DNA of 64,000 bases, taken from positions 39,858,001-39,922,000 of the forward strand of contig CANTUV010000039.1 in the NCBI GenBank assembly GCA_947685225.1. The letters are read 5' to 3'. Positions 1 through 10,130 of this stretch are shown here, in pieces; within the stretch, counting starts at the first letter, position 1, and each line of letters begins with the position of its first letter. The notes below the pieces were generated by a model. That model made no database searches. It was not told the origin of the DNA and saw nothing but the letters and a program-made list of their open reading frames with translations. Position numbers and translations under genes: made by a program. The DNA comes from Garcia nutans. Taxonomy: Eukaryota; Streptophyta; Magnoliopsida; Malpighiales; Euphorbiaceae.

Positions 1-792
1 CATAGGATCATTACCTATACCATACATCAAAGGGCTGATGGAAATGAAAAGGTAACAAAAAGAGACTTCATCTTTCTATATGCTTTCACCCACAACATCC
101 AAATGAACACAACAAAGTTCTTGATTGACACTCTATATCACCATGCTGTTACAAGAACTGGAACATTCTTCTTATCCTCACAAATAACTCAAATAGCTAG
201 GCATATGAACCTTCTAAATGATCTCAACTTAGCTACGTTGAGAAACCCTTTCAATCTAGCCTCTAGTGCAATCACCATTGACTATCTAGAACATGCTGGA
301 TGTGTAAGGAAGATTAAGGGTACTTATTTGTATTACTTTGGCAAAAGAGGTGTTGTGGATAAACAAAAGAAAAGACCAAGGTACATAATTGAGGAAGAAG
401 GAGATTCAGTTGAAGTTGCTGTTGAACTACCACCAAAAACTTCAACATCTAAGCCTACCCAAACCAGCTCTCCTACACAACTCATTCTCAAAGCTATCAA
501 CTCTCTCTCCAGGAAACTCTCTAGGTTCAAGAAGAGTGTCTCCAAAAGATTTCAACACTTGAACAAGAGAATTGACCTTATATCTCACATGCATCATGAT
601 CTCTATGACATGCAAGGAAAACTAGGCTTGCCTCAATGCAATCTTGAGGATTGGGATATAAGTGATCATACACAAAGTATCCCTGAAGGAGAAGAGTCCA
701 TCAGCACTAGCTCTACCACCAATGTTCCTCTTGATAAGGGAAAAGCCCCCTTAGAAGAAGAAGAGCTAGATGAGGATGAAGATTCTGATTAG
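1..792 (+). CDS. SIRE-type retroelement env-like/extra ORF, C-terminal part (5' end outside window)
   Basis: The reading frame is open from base 1 through the ATG at 103 to the TAG at 790-792, so the ATG is probably internal and about 263 C-terminal residues are visible. The N-terminal half is a compact, moderately hydrophobic region. It is followed by a basic stretch and a K/R-rich coiled-coil-like segment, and then an acidic tail rich in E and D. There is no RT, integrase or protease motif. The ORF lies just upstream of repeated polypurine tracts and a TG...CA LTR, which is where SIRE/Maximus copia elements carry their third, env-like ORF; plant databases often label such proteins 'putative plant transposon protein'. 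Family assignment rests mainly on position. No transmembrane segment is evident in the visible part. Confidence 0.55.
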   Translation, partial: HRIITYTIHQRADGNEKVTKRDFIFLYAFTHNIQMNTTKFLIDTLYHHAVTRTGTFFLSSQITQIARHMNLLNDLNLATLRNPFNLASSAITIDYLEHAGCVRKIKGTYLYYFGKRGVVDKQKKRPRYIIEEEGDSVEVAVELPPKTSTSKPTQTSSPTQLILKAINSLSRKLSRFKKSVSKRFQHLNKRIDLISHMHHDLYDMQGKLGLPQCNLEDWDISDHTQSIPEGEESISTSSTTNVPLDKGKAPLEEEELDEDEDSD

Positions 793-958
793 CTTAGTTT
801 ATTTTTCCTGCTTTTAGCTATGTTTTGCTGTTTTGTTTTGATTTCTTTTTCTTATTTCAATCTCTGTACTACTCTCTATCTATCAACATTTTGTCTATTA
901 TACACCAAGTTGTTCCTTATTCTTACATAATTCTCTTATATTCTTGCATTTTGCCTAT

Positions 959-1260
959 GACAATGGGGGAGAAAAGAAAAAAGACAAGATAAGGAGAAAA
1001 GAAAATAAAGACAATGATGACAATGGGGGAGAAAGATAGCAAAAGCCAAATAAATGATATAAACGATGAGAAAGTTTAACAAAGAGAAAGTTATCAACCA
1101 ACATGATTAATGCACATATTTAGGGGGAGCATTATAGCAAATTCATTAACATTCAACACATGAGCAGTTAAATTATCAATTTATATCATTTTAACATTTA
1201 GTTTACCATTCAATTTATATCATCATTCTATTTGATTGTCAAAGTGAAAATGGGGGAGAT
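959..1260 (+). repeat. Repeated polypurine tracts upstream of the SIRE 3' LTR
   Basis: AATGGGGGAGA-type tracts occur near 963, 1023 and 1249, with a related AGGGGGAG at about 1122. The last one abuts the LTR at 1261 and is the likely PPT for plus-strand priming. Multiple PPT-like copies in the 3' untranslated region are a known trait of SIRE/Maximus elements. Confidence 0.6.
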
Positions 1261-2113
1261 TGTTAGCCAAATGATCTCAATTTTGATCCTTGACAACTCA
1301 AATTGAATGAATTATTTAACATGTGTTTGAAGAACCTTGTTGCAGGATTAGGTTGTTTCAAATAAAGCTAAACAGAGCATGTTTATCGGTCGCACGGGCC
1401 ATGGAGATGACCGCCCCATTTAATTGAAGGATGACACAATATAACAGTAGGTTTCGTGGTCAGAAACCCGACCTAAATCGCGACCGCACTGCAATAGGAG
1501 CGACCATCCTAAGATAATGGACGACCGCAACATTGGAAACCTAAATCATCCAAATTCCAGTAAGGTTCGCGGTGACAAGAATGGTGAAGTATTCGATCTC
1601 TCTTATCTCTATAACGACCGCCCCTCAGAATCCATGACCGCACTGATGATTCAAGAGAACTCTGCTTAATCTGACAGTAGTGTTCGCGTCCTAAGGTGCA
1701 TCCAGAAGTTCGACGTGAGTCTCTCAACTCTACCACACATGGACACCTAGAGCGACCGCAAAATTCATATTTTGGCAGACTGTCATTTTGCCCAGTTAAA
1801 GAATGCCACGTGTGATGACCGTTGTAAACCCACTTAAGCATTCAAATAAGGGAGACCGCACCTATCATATGCGCGACCGTCCCGACACCACATCATGGGC
1901 AAGATTCCAGCAGCAAAGCACTTAAATTTGATCGTTGAAGCAAATTTGAATGCAGTGACCGTACCTTGTCAAAGGGCGACTGCGTGACTCATGAGCGCGA
2001 CCATCCCTGTATGAAGGATGACCTCGAACTGCTTCGAACAGTCTAAAGAAATAGGTTTAAATTGTCAAGACTTAATTCACACTATCTGTAATGGATAGTT
2101 AGACCACATTGGC

Positions 2114-2121
2114 TATAAATA
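2114..2121 (+). promoter_or_regulatory. TATA box in SIRE LTR
   Basis: TATAAATA lies in an LTR roughly 850 bp after its start. It is the best candidate for the U3/R core promoter, with transcription start expected about 30 bp downstream. Confidence 0.55.
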
Positions 2122-2293
2122 CACTGCTATTCAAAGCAAAAAAAAATAGAGACAAGTGTATGTGAAAAGATTTTATAGCCAAGCAACATATTTTCATTCA
2201 CTTCAATTTACTTTTGAATTGTAATGAATGTTAGGTGTAAGCATTGAAAACACCATTGTAAAAGTTTGAGTGTGAGCTTGGAAAACACTTGGG

Positions 2294-2399
2294 TTGTGAG
2301 AGTGAGCCTAGTAAAACTCTTGTAAAGGTTGTGAGAGTGAGCCTAGTAAAACTCTTGTAAGGGTTGTGAGAGTGAGCCTAGAAAAACTCTTGTAAGTGG
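2294..2399 (+). repeat. Three 35-bp tandem units in SIRE LTR
   Basis: Units beginning TTGTGAGAGTGAGCC start at 2294, 2329 and 2364, almost identical. More diverged relatives flank them (about 2240-2290 and 2400-2480). Confidence 0.8.
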
Positions 2400-2695
2400 T
2401 TTGAGTATTAGCCTTAGAAAAACACTTGTCAAGTTAGGTGTGAACTTGTGAAAACACCAGAGTTGGAAGTGAGCTTGTAAAACTTCAAAGATTAGTATAA
2501 CCTTAACAAGTTGTTAAGGAAGTGGATGTAGGATTGAAGATAATCCGAACCACTATAAATCTTGCATGTTCTTTCTTTTACTCACTACTCAACTATTTCT
2601 CTATTCCGCATTTTTTATTGTTGAATTTTACAATAGCTATCATATCTTGAGGAAACCAATTCACCCCCTCTCTTGGTTGCCATCTTGGGACAACA

Positions 2696-2848
2696 TTCCA
2701 CAACTAGAGAGTCTGTCAATTTAGGTAATCTTACACAATTGACGCAATTTCTGATGGGGTTGAATGATCAGTATGATCATGTTAAGAATCAAATTTTGTT
2801 GATAGAACCACTACCATTTGTTACTAAGGCTTACTCTATGGAACTGAG
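2696..2848 (+). pseudogene. Copia gag fragment, upstream half
   Basis: The translation contains the copia gag (UBN2-type) signature FLMGLNDQYDHVKNQIL followed by PLPFVTKAYSMEL. Reading continues across the solo LTR: when one CTGAG copy is discounted, the gag frame resumes at 5317. The upstream gag residues are cut off by the SIRE LTR ending at 2695. Confidence 0.75.
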
Positions 2849-3714
2849 TGTAATATCTCAAAATATACCCTAGAAGTTTGGTATAATAGTTGTAATTGAA
2901 TTAAGTGTAATTTTGTTTTATTGGAAAAGAGAAAATTTAGTGAAGAGAGAGTTTATATGTTGTATATATGTAAATATATATAACATACACACAAGTCAAT
3001 GGGAAAGTCAAAGAAAGAGATTAATTATTGATTAATTGTGTTTAAAGGATTATTTAATTATTTGAATTTGAGTTAGAGTAAGTGGAAGTAGATATTTTAA
3101 TATTTTATATTAAATACTTGGATGGGAGGATTTTAAGGAAAAAGTGGGTTTGACTTGGGTTGTTTGGTTTTCTTTCTTTCTTTTCCTGCGTGGTTCTCCT
3201 CCATTTCCTTTCCTTCTCTTTGTTTTTCTGTGTTATCCGGCCATCAAGAAGAAAGAGAGGAAGATAGGGATTTGTTCTTCCAAGTTCTAGATTGAAGAGA
3301 GTTTTCAAGAGATCAAGTTGGAGGTTTAAGAGTTCTTCATCTTTGGTAAGTTCTCTCTTGATTTCTTGTGTTGTTTTTGAGGTTATATGGGTTTGTGAGT
3401 TGAAGTTGTGTTTAAGAATGTGTTTGGGTTGATTATGTTGTGTTTAAGAGTATTTGGTTTAAGTGGTTTTGGATTTTGGGGTTGGATTGAAGAAAAGAGT
3501 AAGTTGGTTGGTATAGATTGAGTTGAGGTTGTGTCTAGAGTTTTTGATGATGTTGTGACTTGTGTTTGATGTGTGTGTTGGCTTGGTTTGGTGTTGTTGT
3601 AAGTTTGAGATGGTTTTTGGGTATGTTTTGTTAAGTTTGGTTGAAGTAGATGTTGGTGGATAGAAGTGATTTGTTGGTTGTGGTGTTGTTTTGGCCGGAA
3701 TCTGGGTTTTTGGC

Positions 3715-4009
3715 CTGACACGCCCATGAGCACGGCCAGGACTGTGGACCTGTCGAATGTTCTGTGTGGCAGTAGGATTGACACGACCAATAACACGCCC
3801 GTGTTATTAAGCGTGTCATAGCTACTGTGAGTTTGGAAAATTTACACGGCCAGGAGCACGCTCATGATGTTGGACGTGTCGATATTTCTGAGACACAGAA
3901 TGTATTACACGCCCAGTGACACGCCCGTGGTTCTGAGCGTGTCAATGCTTCTGTGTTGTGAAGTTAGGACACGGTCAGGGACACGCCCATGTGTGTGAGC
4001 GTGTCAAGT
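3715..4009 (+). repeat. CACG...CGTG repeat array in solo LTR 1
   Basis: About five units of roughly 63 bp start near 3716, 3779, 3842, 3905 and 3968. Each has ACACGCCC-type words followed by the complementary GCGTGTC, so each unit can pair with itself. The array is CG-rich compared with the rest of the LTR. Confidence 0.75.
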
Positions 4010-4498
4010 TTAGATTTTGCCCTAGTTGATTCTTAACCTTATGATCTCATGAGAGTTTCCTCATTTTTTTTTGGAATAGGTTGTGAAGAAAGTGATTTAC
4101 CCTAACTCAAGTGGTGATAGATTCTTGAAAAGTAAGTGTTTAGATTTGTGTGGGTCACTTTTGAGATAAGTACAAATTACATTGTTGCATACAGTCATAT
4201 AATATTGAGAATTGAGACATAATTAGTTATATGTTGTGATGAGCATGTAAAATATGTGTTAATACCATTGATGATATTTATGTGATGATGAAATATAATG
4301 TGAAAGATATGATGCCATGATTGTTGGCTATGATAATGAAAAACGAAATAATTAAGGCATGGTTGCCTAATTGATTATGGATTATGAAATGAGAAATGAA
4401 TTGAGAAAGAAATTGATAAATAAATAAACAAAATCATTGTGTACCTAATATGTCTATTCAATTTTCAGAGTTCTGAGTTTGGCGGCATGCCTATGAAT

Positions 4499-4655
4499 AA
4501 CTGGATAGGTGAAATGACCGGGTCGTAAGCCGATTCCAGTTGATAAATGTGAAATGTGATGTTTTTGGGGTGAAATGACTAGGTCGTAAACCTCAAAAAC
4601 AAAATATTGAAACTAGATTGAGTGAAATGACTGGGTCGTAAACTCAAATCTAGTT
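4499..4655 (+). other. Three consecutive hairpins with a shared loop
   Basis: Stem A is AACTGGA (4499) with TCCAGTT (4535). Stem B is GTTTTTGGGG (4561) with CCTCAAAAAC (4591), including one G-T wobble. Stem C is AACTAGATTGAGT (4611) with ACTCAAATCTAGTT (4642), including a one-base bulge. The stems are unrelated to one another, yet all three loops contain TGAAATGAC, two or three bases, then GGTCGTAA. Confidence 0.75.
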
Positions 4656-4940
4656 GATTATCCATGGATAGATATTGCCTACCGGGCTAGACACAAGGTG
4701 TCAATATGGACCAAAGCAGTAACTCTGAACTTTGAATAACATATTAGTGTGTTTTGGGCCCGTGTCTGTCTTAGTTGTAAAAGTGATTCATGAATGAAGA
4801 AACAATTGAATAATAAGATCTAATGTACAAATATGAAATGTGATATGATTATATATGGTTCATGAAATATAGAATTGTGACATTTGCATCGCATTAAAGC
4901 ATAGTGTTAGTATGAGTTGTACTACTGAGCTGTTAGCTCA

Positions 4941-4962
4941 GCGCGATTGTGGTTCATCGCGC
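4941..4962 (+). other. GCGCGAT/ATCGCGC hairpin in solo LTR 1
   Basis: There is a perfect 7-bp stem, GCGCGAT (4941-4947) with ATCGCGC (4956-4962), and an 8-nt loop. It is CG-rich in an AT-rich LTR and recurs in the other Tekay-type LTRs. Confidence 0.7.
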
Positions 4963-5311
4963 AGGTAACAGAGTTGAACCTGAGAGTTCTTCGAGACCGA
5001 GTGAGTCTAGACATTGAAGAGTTGAGTTTGGACTTAAAGATCAGAGAAGACCTGCCAATCATGTATATATTTTATATTTGTGTATTCTGATTTTGATGTA
5101 TAAGTATTTGTAAATATTTGTTCTATTTTCCGCTCCGTTTTGAATGAACTTTCTATTTATTTGGTTTTTATAAACTCTTTTAAAAGTCTTTAATTTGTTT
5201 ACATTATATATATGAGTGAAATTTTAAACCGTGGCATTTCTATATTCAGTATACGTATATTACGATCGTATTAGCATGTTGTGTACGTATACAGGGTATA
5301 GGGGTGTTACA

Positions 5312-8300
5312 CTGAGGGTAGAGAAGTAGAGGGAAACACATACTGGTATTGTTGATGGTGTCAATGCTAGTGCTTTGTTAGCTAGAGGCCAGCCAGTTAG
5401 TCAAGGGAATTATCAAACCTTAAATCGAGGTACTGGTAGAGGGACTTATTATAATGATGGTGTTAGGAAGGGTAAAGAGAATAATAAGGGTGAGAGGCAT
5501 TATACTCATTGTAATGTGCAAGGGCATGAAAAGGATAGTTGTTTTAAACTTATTAGCTATCTAGATTGGTACTTTGAGGGTAAGAGGTCTAAGGGGCAGG
5601 CTCAAGGTAGATTTGCTACTCATGTCGAGCATACTTTGGATGGGGCTACTGCAGAGTCTAATGTTGCTAAGCAACTTAATTTAACTGCCACTATCACTTC
5701 TATAGTTGAAAAGGAAGTTCAAAGACTTCTAAAAGGAAAGGGTTTGGATGAGATTCATTGTACTAATTACATCACATATGCATGTATCTTTCAATCTCAT
5801 GTCAATATGACTACTTGTATTGTTAATGGGTTTTGGATCATAGACTCAGGTGCCAGTTGTCACATGTATTTTACTAGTGTTAACATGACAAATATCACCT
5901 CTTTAAACCCTCCTACCATTTTTACTTTGCTTAACAAAACTATAACTATAATTAAAAAAAATTGGCTCAGTTACATCACACCCTCACTTACTCTGATAAA
6001 TGTTTTACTTATCCCTCAGTTCAGATATAATTTGTTAGCTATGAGTCAACTTGTTCATGATATTAAAGTCAAAGTTATTTTTCATCAAACACATTATTTT
6101 ATAAAGGACCTTTTGACATGAAAAAGTCATTGTTGTTGGCAAACTTTAAGCTAGTCTGTACATTCTTGATTATACCAGTTTTCTTGTAAGTAAAATACAA
6201 CACTATCAAAATAAGAATTCGGCTATGCTGAATTTTGTTGAGATTAAGTCTCCTATCTTTTTTCTAGAGTCTTCAAATAATGTGTCTTCCAATAATTCTA
6301 TTTGTGTTCCTTTTGATTTGGTTCACAAATGTTTGGGCCATATATCTCTTAATAAAATTCAGCATTTACCATTTAAGGTCAAATATGATTCTACTTCTAG
6401 TCATTTTTGTGAGATTTTTCCTTTGGCTAAACAACATAGGTTGCCTTTTCCATATAGTCCTTCTCGTACTTTCAAACCTTTTGACTTGTTACATATAGAT
6501 CTTTAAGGACCTTATAGGGTGCCATCTATTACAAAGGCACACTATGTGCTGACCATAGTCCATGATTACAGCAGAGCTATTTGGACTTTTATCTTAAAAC
6601 ATAAATCAGACACATTCGTTCATCTCAAAAAAATTTTGTCCTACTCTATTACTCAGTTTTCTACTCATGTTAGGATTGTTAGACTGATAATAGTACAAAT
6701 TTTTTTAGTGATGATTGTCAACAATTGTTTCAAAATTCTGGTATAATACATTAGAAAACAACTATTTATACTCCTCAACATAATGGTGTGGTAGAAAGAA
6801 AACATAGGCCTCTCTTAGAAGTTGCAAGATCTTTGAAGTTTCAAGCTCATTTACCAAAAAAAATTCTAGGGGGATGCTATTGTTACTACTGGTATGCTTT
6901 TGGTTAGAAAGCTTATAAGTTATATAGCTTGGTCTCTCAATCCATTCTGGTTTCTAGAGATGTTCAAGTTTTTGAAGACAATTTTCTTTACAAATATATT
7001 TCTTATTCTTCTCCTATTTTACCTCTTACTTTTTCTACTCAAGATGATTATTTTACTTCAACTCCTTTGTCTAGTAATTCAGTTTTTCCTTTTTTTGTTT
7101 CCAATTCTTTCTCTTCTCCCATTTCATCAAATTCTTCTATTCCTATATCTGTTTCTCATCCTTCTTCTCCTCTTTCAGTGCCCAACAACATTCTTGTTCC
7201 TGTACCTTTAAGATAGAGTACCAGAATTAAAACAAACCTAAATGGCTTGAAAATTATGTTTCAATAGTCCAACAAGTATCACACTCAGATCATCACACCT
7301 CTGGTGCTATCCTTTATCCTATTCAACCCATTCCTGATTCTTTAATTCCTCACCTAGATAAAACTTATTTAGACTTTGTGGCTAATGTCTAAGACATACA
7401 ATCAAGCTAAAACTTATCCTAATTTGGCAGCTGCCATGCAGAAAGAACTTTTAGCACTTTAACAAAATCAGACCTGGTCTGTTACTGACTTACCTCCTAG
7501 TAAGAAACCCATAGGTTGCAAAAAGGTTTATAAGATTAAATACAAACAAGATGGCATATTAAGAGGTACAAGGCTAGGCTAGTTGCTAACGATTACAACC
7601 AAATAGAGGGAGTAGACTATCATGATAGCTTTGCTCCTATGGTCAATAGTGCGACTCTTTTGGTTATAGCTTCAGTGAGACACTGGCCCTTTCACCAAAT
7701 AGATATCAATAATTTTTTTTTGCATGGTTTTTTGGATGAAGACATTTATATGCATTTACCTAACGAATATCATACTTACGGTGAAAATAAAGTGTGCAAG
7801 TTGAAGAGGTCTCTTTATGTCCTCAAACAGGCTTCCAAACAATGGAAACTTGAATTCAAAACTACACAACTGAAACTGGGCTTCCTTCACTCCTCTAATG
7901 ATTTTGCTTGTTTGTGAAATCTGTTGGTTCTTTATTTCTGGCTCTTATTCTGTTTGTTGATGATGTTCTGATTACTAACAATGATGAAGCTGCTATTTCT
8001 GGGGTTAAAAAGGATTTGGATGATGCATTTACAATTAAGGATCTAGGGTTTGCTAAATATTTTATTGGTTTAGAAATTCATAGAATAGATAAAGGTATGT
8101 ATCTTAACCAAAGGAAATATATTTTGGATGTTTTGTCTGATGATGGACTTATTAGTTGTAAACCAACTAAAACTCCATTTCCTTTTGGCTTGAAAATGTA
8201 TGATGACACTTTTAATAATTTTCCTGAGCTAGAAAAATATAGAAGATTAGTAGGCAGATTACTATACTTGAATTAAAGCAGACCTAACATTTCCTTTCAT

Positions 8301-8963
8301 ACCCAGCAATTGAGCCAGTTCATGAGTGCTCCTAGATATGTTCATTAGGATGTTGCATTGCATGTTTTGAAATATCTGAAAGGGACTCCTTCTTCTGGTC
8401 TTTTCTTTTCTTCTCAGTCTTCTTTATCTCAGACTCCTTCTTCTGGTCTTTTCTTTTTTGCTCAATCTTCTTTATCTCTTAGTGCTTATTGTGATGTTGA
8501 CTGGGGTACTTGTTCCTTGACCAGAAGATCTTTGACTAGTTATTGTGTGTTTGTGGGATCTTGCTTGATTAATTGGAAAAAAAAAGAAGCAGGCCATTGT
8601 TGCAAGATCTTCTGTAGAGGATGAGTATAGGAGTATGGCTAGTATTATGTGTGACTTGTAGTTTCTGACCTATCTTCTACAGGATTTTCACATGCCTATT
8701 GTGTTGCCTATTCCGTTGCATTGTGATAATCAGACAACCCTATATATAGCTGCTAATCTGATTTTTCGTAAAAGAACTAAGCATTTGAAAATTGATTGTC
8801 ACATTGTAAGGAATAAATTGAAACAGGGTTTCATTTCCACCTCTCATGTATCTTCTAAGCAGCAATTAGCAGATCTCTTCACCAAAGCTTTGGCTGCTAA
8901 TGCTCATTTTTCTCTTCTAACCAAGATGGGATTGCTTCTTCAATCTCCATCTAGAAGGGAGGT
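5312..8963 (+). pseudogene. Copia gag-pol pseudogene
   Basis: The frames, in order, show a decayed zinc knuckle near 5500 (first Cys replaced by Tyr), then protease with WIIDSGASCHM (about 5835). GAG-pre-integrase follows with HKCLGHISLNKI (about 6330) and integrase core (HIDL near 6495, then DYSRAIWTF). RT comes in two pieces, with DINNFFLHG near 7700 and FVDDVLI near 7950. RNase H includes YCDVDW near 8490 and CDNQTTLYIA near 8710. The frame is broken by stops and shifts, including TAA at 6505 just after the integrase HIDL, a stop at 6122 after the protease region, and shifts near 6745, 6890 and 7915. An intact member would encode one polyprotein; this copy cannot. Confidence 0.85.
8385..8480 (+). 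repeat. 48-bp in-frame duplication inside copia RNase H
   Basis: ACTCCTTCTTCTGG starts at 8385 and again at 8433. Because 48 bp is 16 codons, the duplication (motif TPSSGLFF repeated) keeps the frame, inserting just before the YCDVDW catalytic segment. Confidence 0.85.
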
Positions 8964-9195
8964 TGATAAGTTATATATATGTGACCCTACATTGTTCAAT
9001 TACTATTTTGTACAGTTTATTCTTTCATTTACTTCAATAATATAAAGGCTAGTTTAGTCTTTTGCACAGTGTATTTAAACAATACTATGTAGTTTCTGGA
9101 AGTAATGCAATCATATTTTCATATTTCTTCTTTTTCATTTTCTCTCTACATTTCTTCATTTTCCTTCATTACTTACAAAGATCTAGATCTTTACA
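8964..9195 (+). repeat. Putative copia 3' LTR
   Basis: It follows the purine tract AGAAGGGAGG, begins TGATAAG and ends CTTTACA, about 232 bp. Its length and position suit a short-LTR copia element. The 5' partner is not in the window, so the boundaries are provisional. Confidence 0.45.
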
Positions 9196-10130
9196 CATTC
9201 ATATTAGGCTCCAATCTACCTAGAATTAATTATATTTTTAAGCTCTGACTAATATGATAAGCACCATTCATAATCTCTAATATGATAAGTTCATCTTTAA
9301 TTTTTTTTCTTAATGGAATTGTATTCATTTTTATATTATAGAACAATTTTTGAATTTTAGACCACATCAGCACCATAAACTATTCTCAATTATATAATTA
9401 GTGATTAAATTACATATTAAAAATTAAATTTAGTTTACTTGATCACAAGAAAAAAAAAGAAAAAGAAAACAATTATTTAGGAATTTAAAATAAATATTGA
9501 ACCATGTTCCGAAGAGTTACTCCATTCCCAATTTTATAGTCAGTCCAATGCGATGTACTATATTGTTATACTTCTAATCATGCTGTTTGAAAAATTAAAT
9601 ACAAGGAAAATAATTGTTATACTTCTAATCATGTTGTTTGAAAAATTAAATTCAAGCAAAATATGTGGGAACAAAATTGACTCACTGATATGTTATTGAG
9701 CAATTAAAGGAAAATTGAATTATTATTATTATTATTTTAAATTTATTTTTCATTCTATTTTTGGGCAACCAAATAGAAAAGAGTTAACTATGATTTATAG
9801 ATATTCTAGCAGAATTTAAGAGAAAATAATAAAATTAAAATAAAAAAAAATGTTGGCTATCTCTTTAATTCCTTTCCAAGCAAATTTATGGACAAATGCT
9901 CTGTTAAAAAAATCATGTACAAATGCAAGAAAAATAAAATAATTCATGGTACCTGCCACAATGAATCACTAAATAAAAGATCCCCTTCCCCTGATACAAC
10001 TAACAACCTGTAAAAAAGGGTCAAAGATTAGTTTTCCTAATAATTACAAATCCAAAGATAGGATCTTTCTTATCAAATTAGGGTTTTTCTTTTATTTAAT
10101 ATCTCATTCAATGCCAGAATTCCTCTCTCT
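9196..10130 (+). other. AT-rich intergenic stretch
   Basis: There is no coding sequence or recognisable element. It contains a 51-bp tandem duplication (9562-9663) and long A/T runs. Confidence 0.5.
9562..9663 (+). repeat. 51-bp tandem duplication
   Basis: ATTGTTATACTTCTAATCATG starts at 9562 and again at 9613; the two units differ at only a few bases. Confidence 0.8.

Larger units (their letters stand above)
1..2695 (+). mobile_element. SIRE-like Ty1/copia element, 3' portion
   Basis: The visible part holds the env-like ORF end, a purine-rich untranslated region with several AATGGGGGAGA tracts, and a 3' LTR. The element lies inside the gag of another copia element, because gag coding sequence resumes directly after the LTR at 2696. 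The expected 5-bp target duplication would be TTCCA (2696-2700), with its partner to the left of the window, so it cannot be checked here. Confidence 0.7.
1261..2695 (+). repeat. SIRE-like 3' LTR (1435 bp)
   Basis: It starts TGTTAGCC directly after a PPT and ends ...GGGACAACA, giving TG/CA termini. The first half is GC-richer than its surroundings and full of short 'gcgaccgc' words (about 1385-2030). A TATA box sits at 2114. Three 35-bp tandem units (2294-2399) follow in the presumed R region. The partner 5' LTR is outside the window. Confidence 0.7.
2844..5316 (+). mobile_element. Solo LTR 1 (Tekay/Del-like Ty3/gypsy) with TSD CTGAG
   Basis: The LTR spans 2849-5311 (2463 bp), from TGTAATATCT to GGGGTGTTACA. 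CTGAG flanks both sides (2844-2848 and 5312-5316), a perfect 5-bp target duplication, and there is no internal region, so this is a solo LTR left by LTR-LTR recombination. It resembles solo LTR 2 and the LTRs of the young Tekay element in its start, in the 'tttccgct' region and in the GCGCGAT hairpin. It carries a CACG/CGTG repeat array (3715-4009) and three loop-sharing hairpins (4499-4655). Confidence 0.9.
2696..9195 (+). mobile_element. Degenerate Ty1/copia retrotransposon (5' part outside window)
   Basis: The gag end (2696-2848), then protease, integrase, RT and RNase H remnants (5312-8940), a purine tract (about 8953-8963) and a putative short 3' LTR are in order on the plus strand. Gag is interrupted by solo LTR 1. 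The 5' LTR and most of gag lie beyond the SIRE insertion, left of the window. Many stops and frameshifts make it a pseudo-element. Confidence 0.8.

Noticed and set aside
1509..1841. 110-codon minus-strand ORF
   Set aside because: It lies wholly in the SIRE LTR and crosses its GC-rich repeats; no recognisable domain.
3383..3819. Minus-strand ORFs in solo LTR 1
   Set aside because: They have low-complexity Thr/Gln/Asn composition and lie within an LTR; chance frames.
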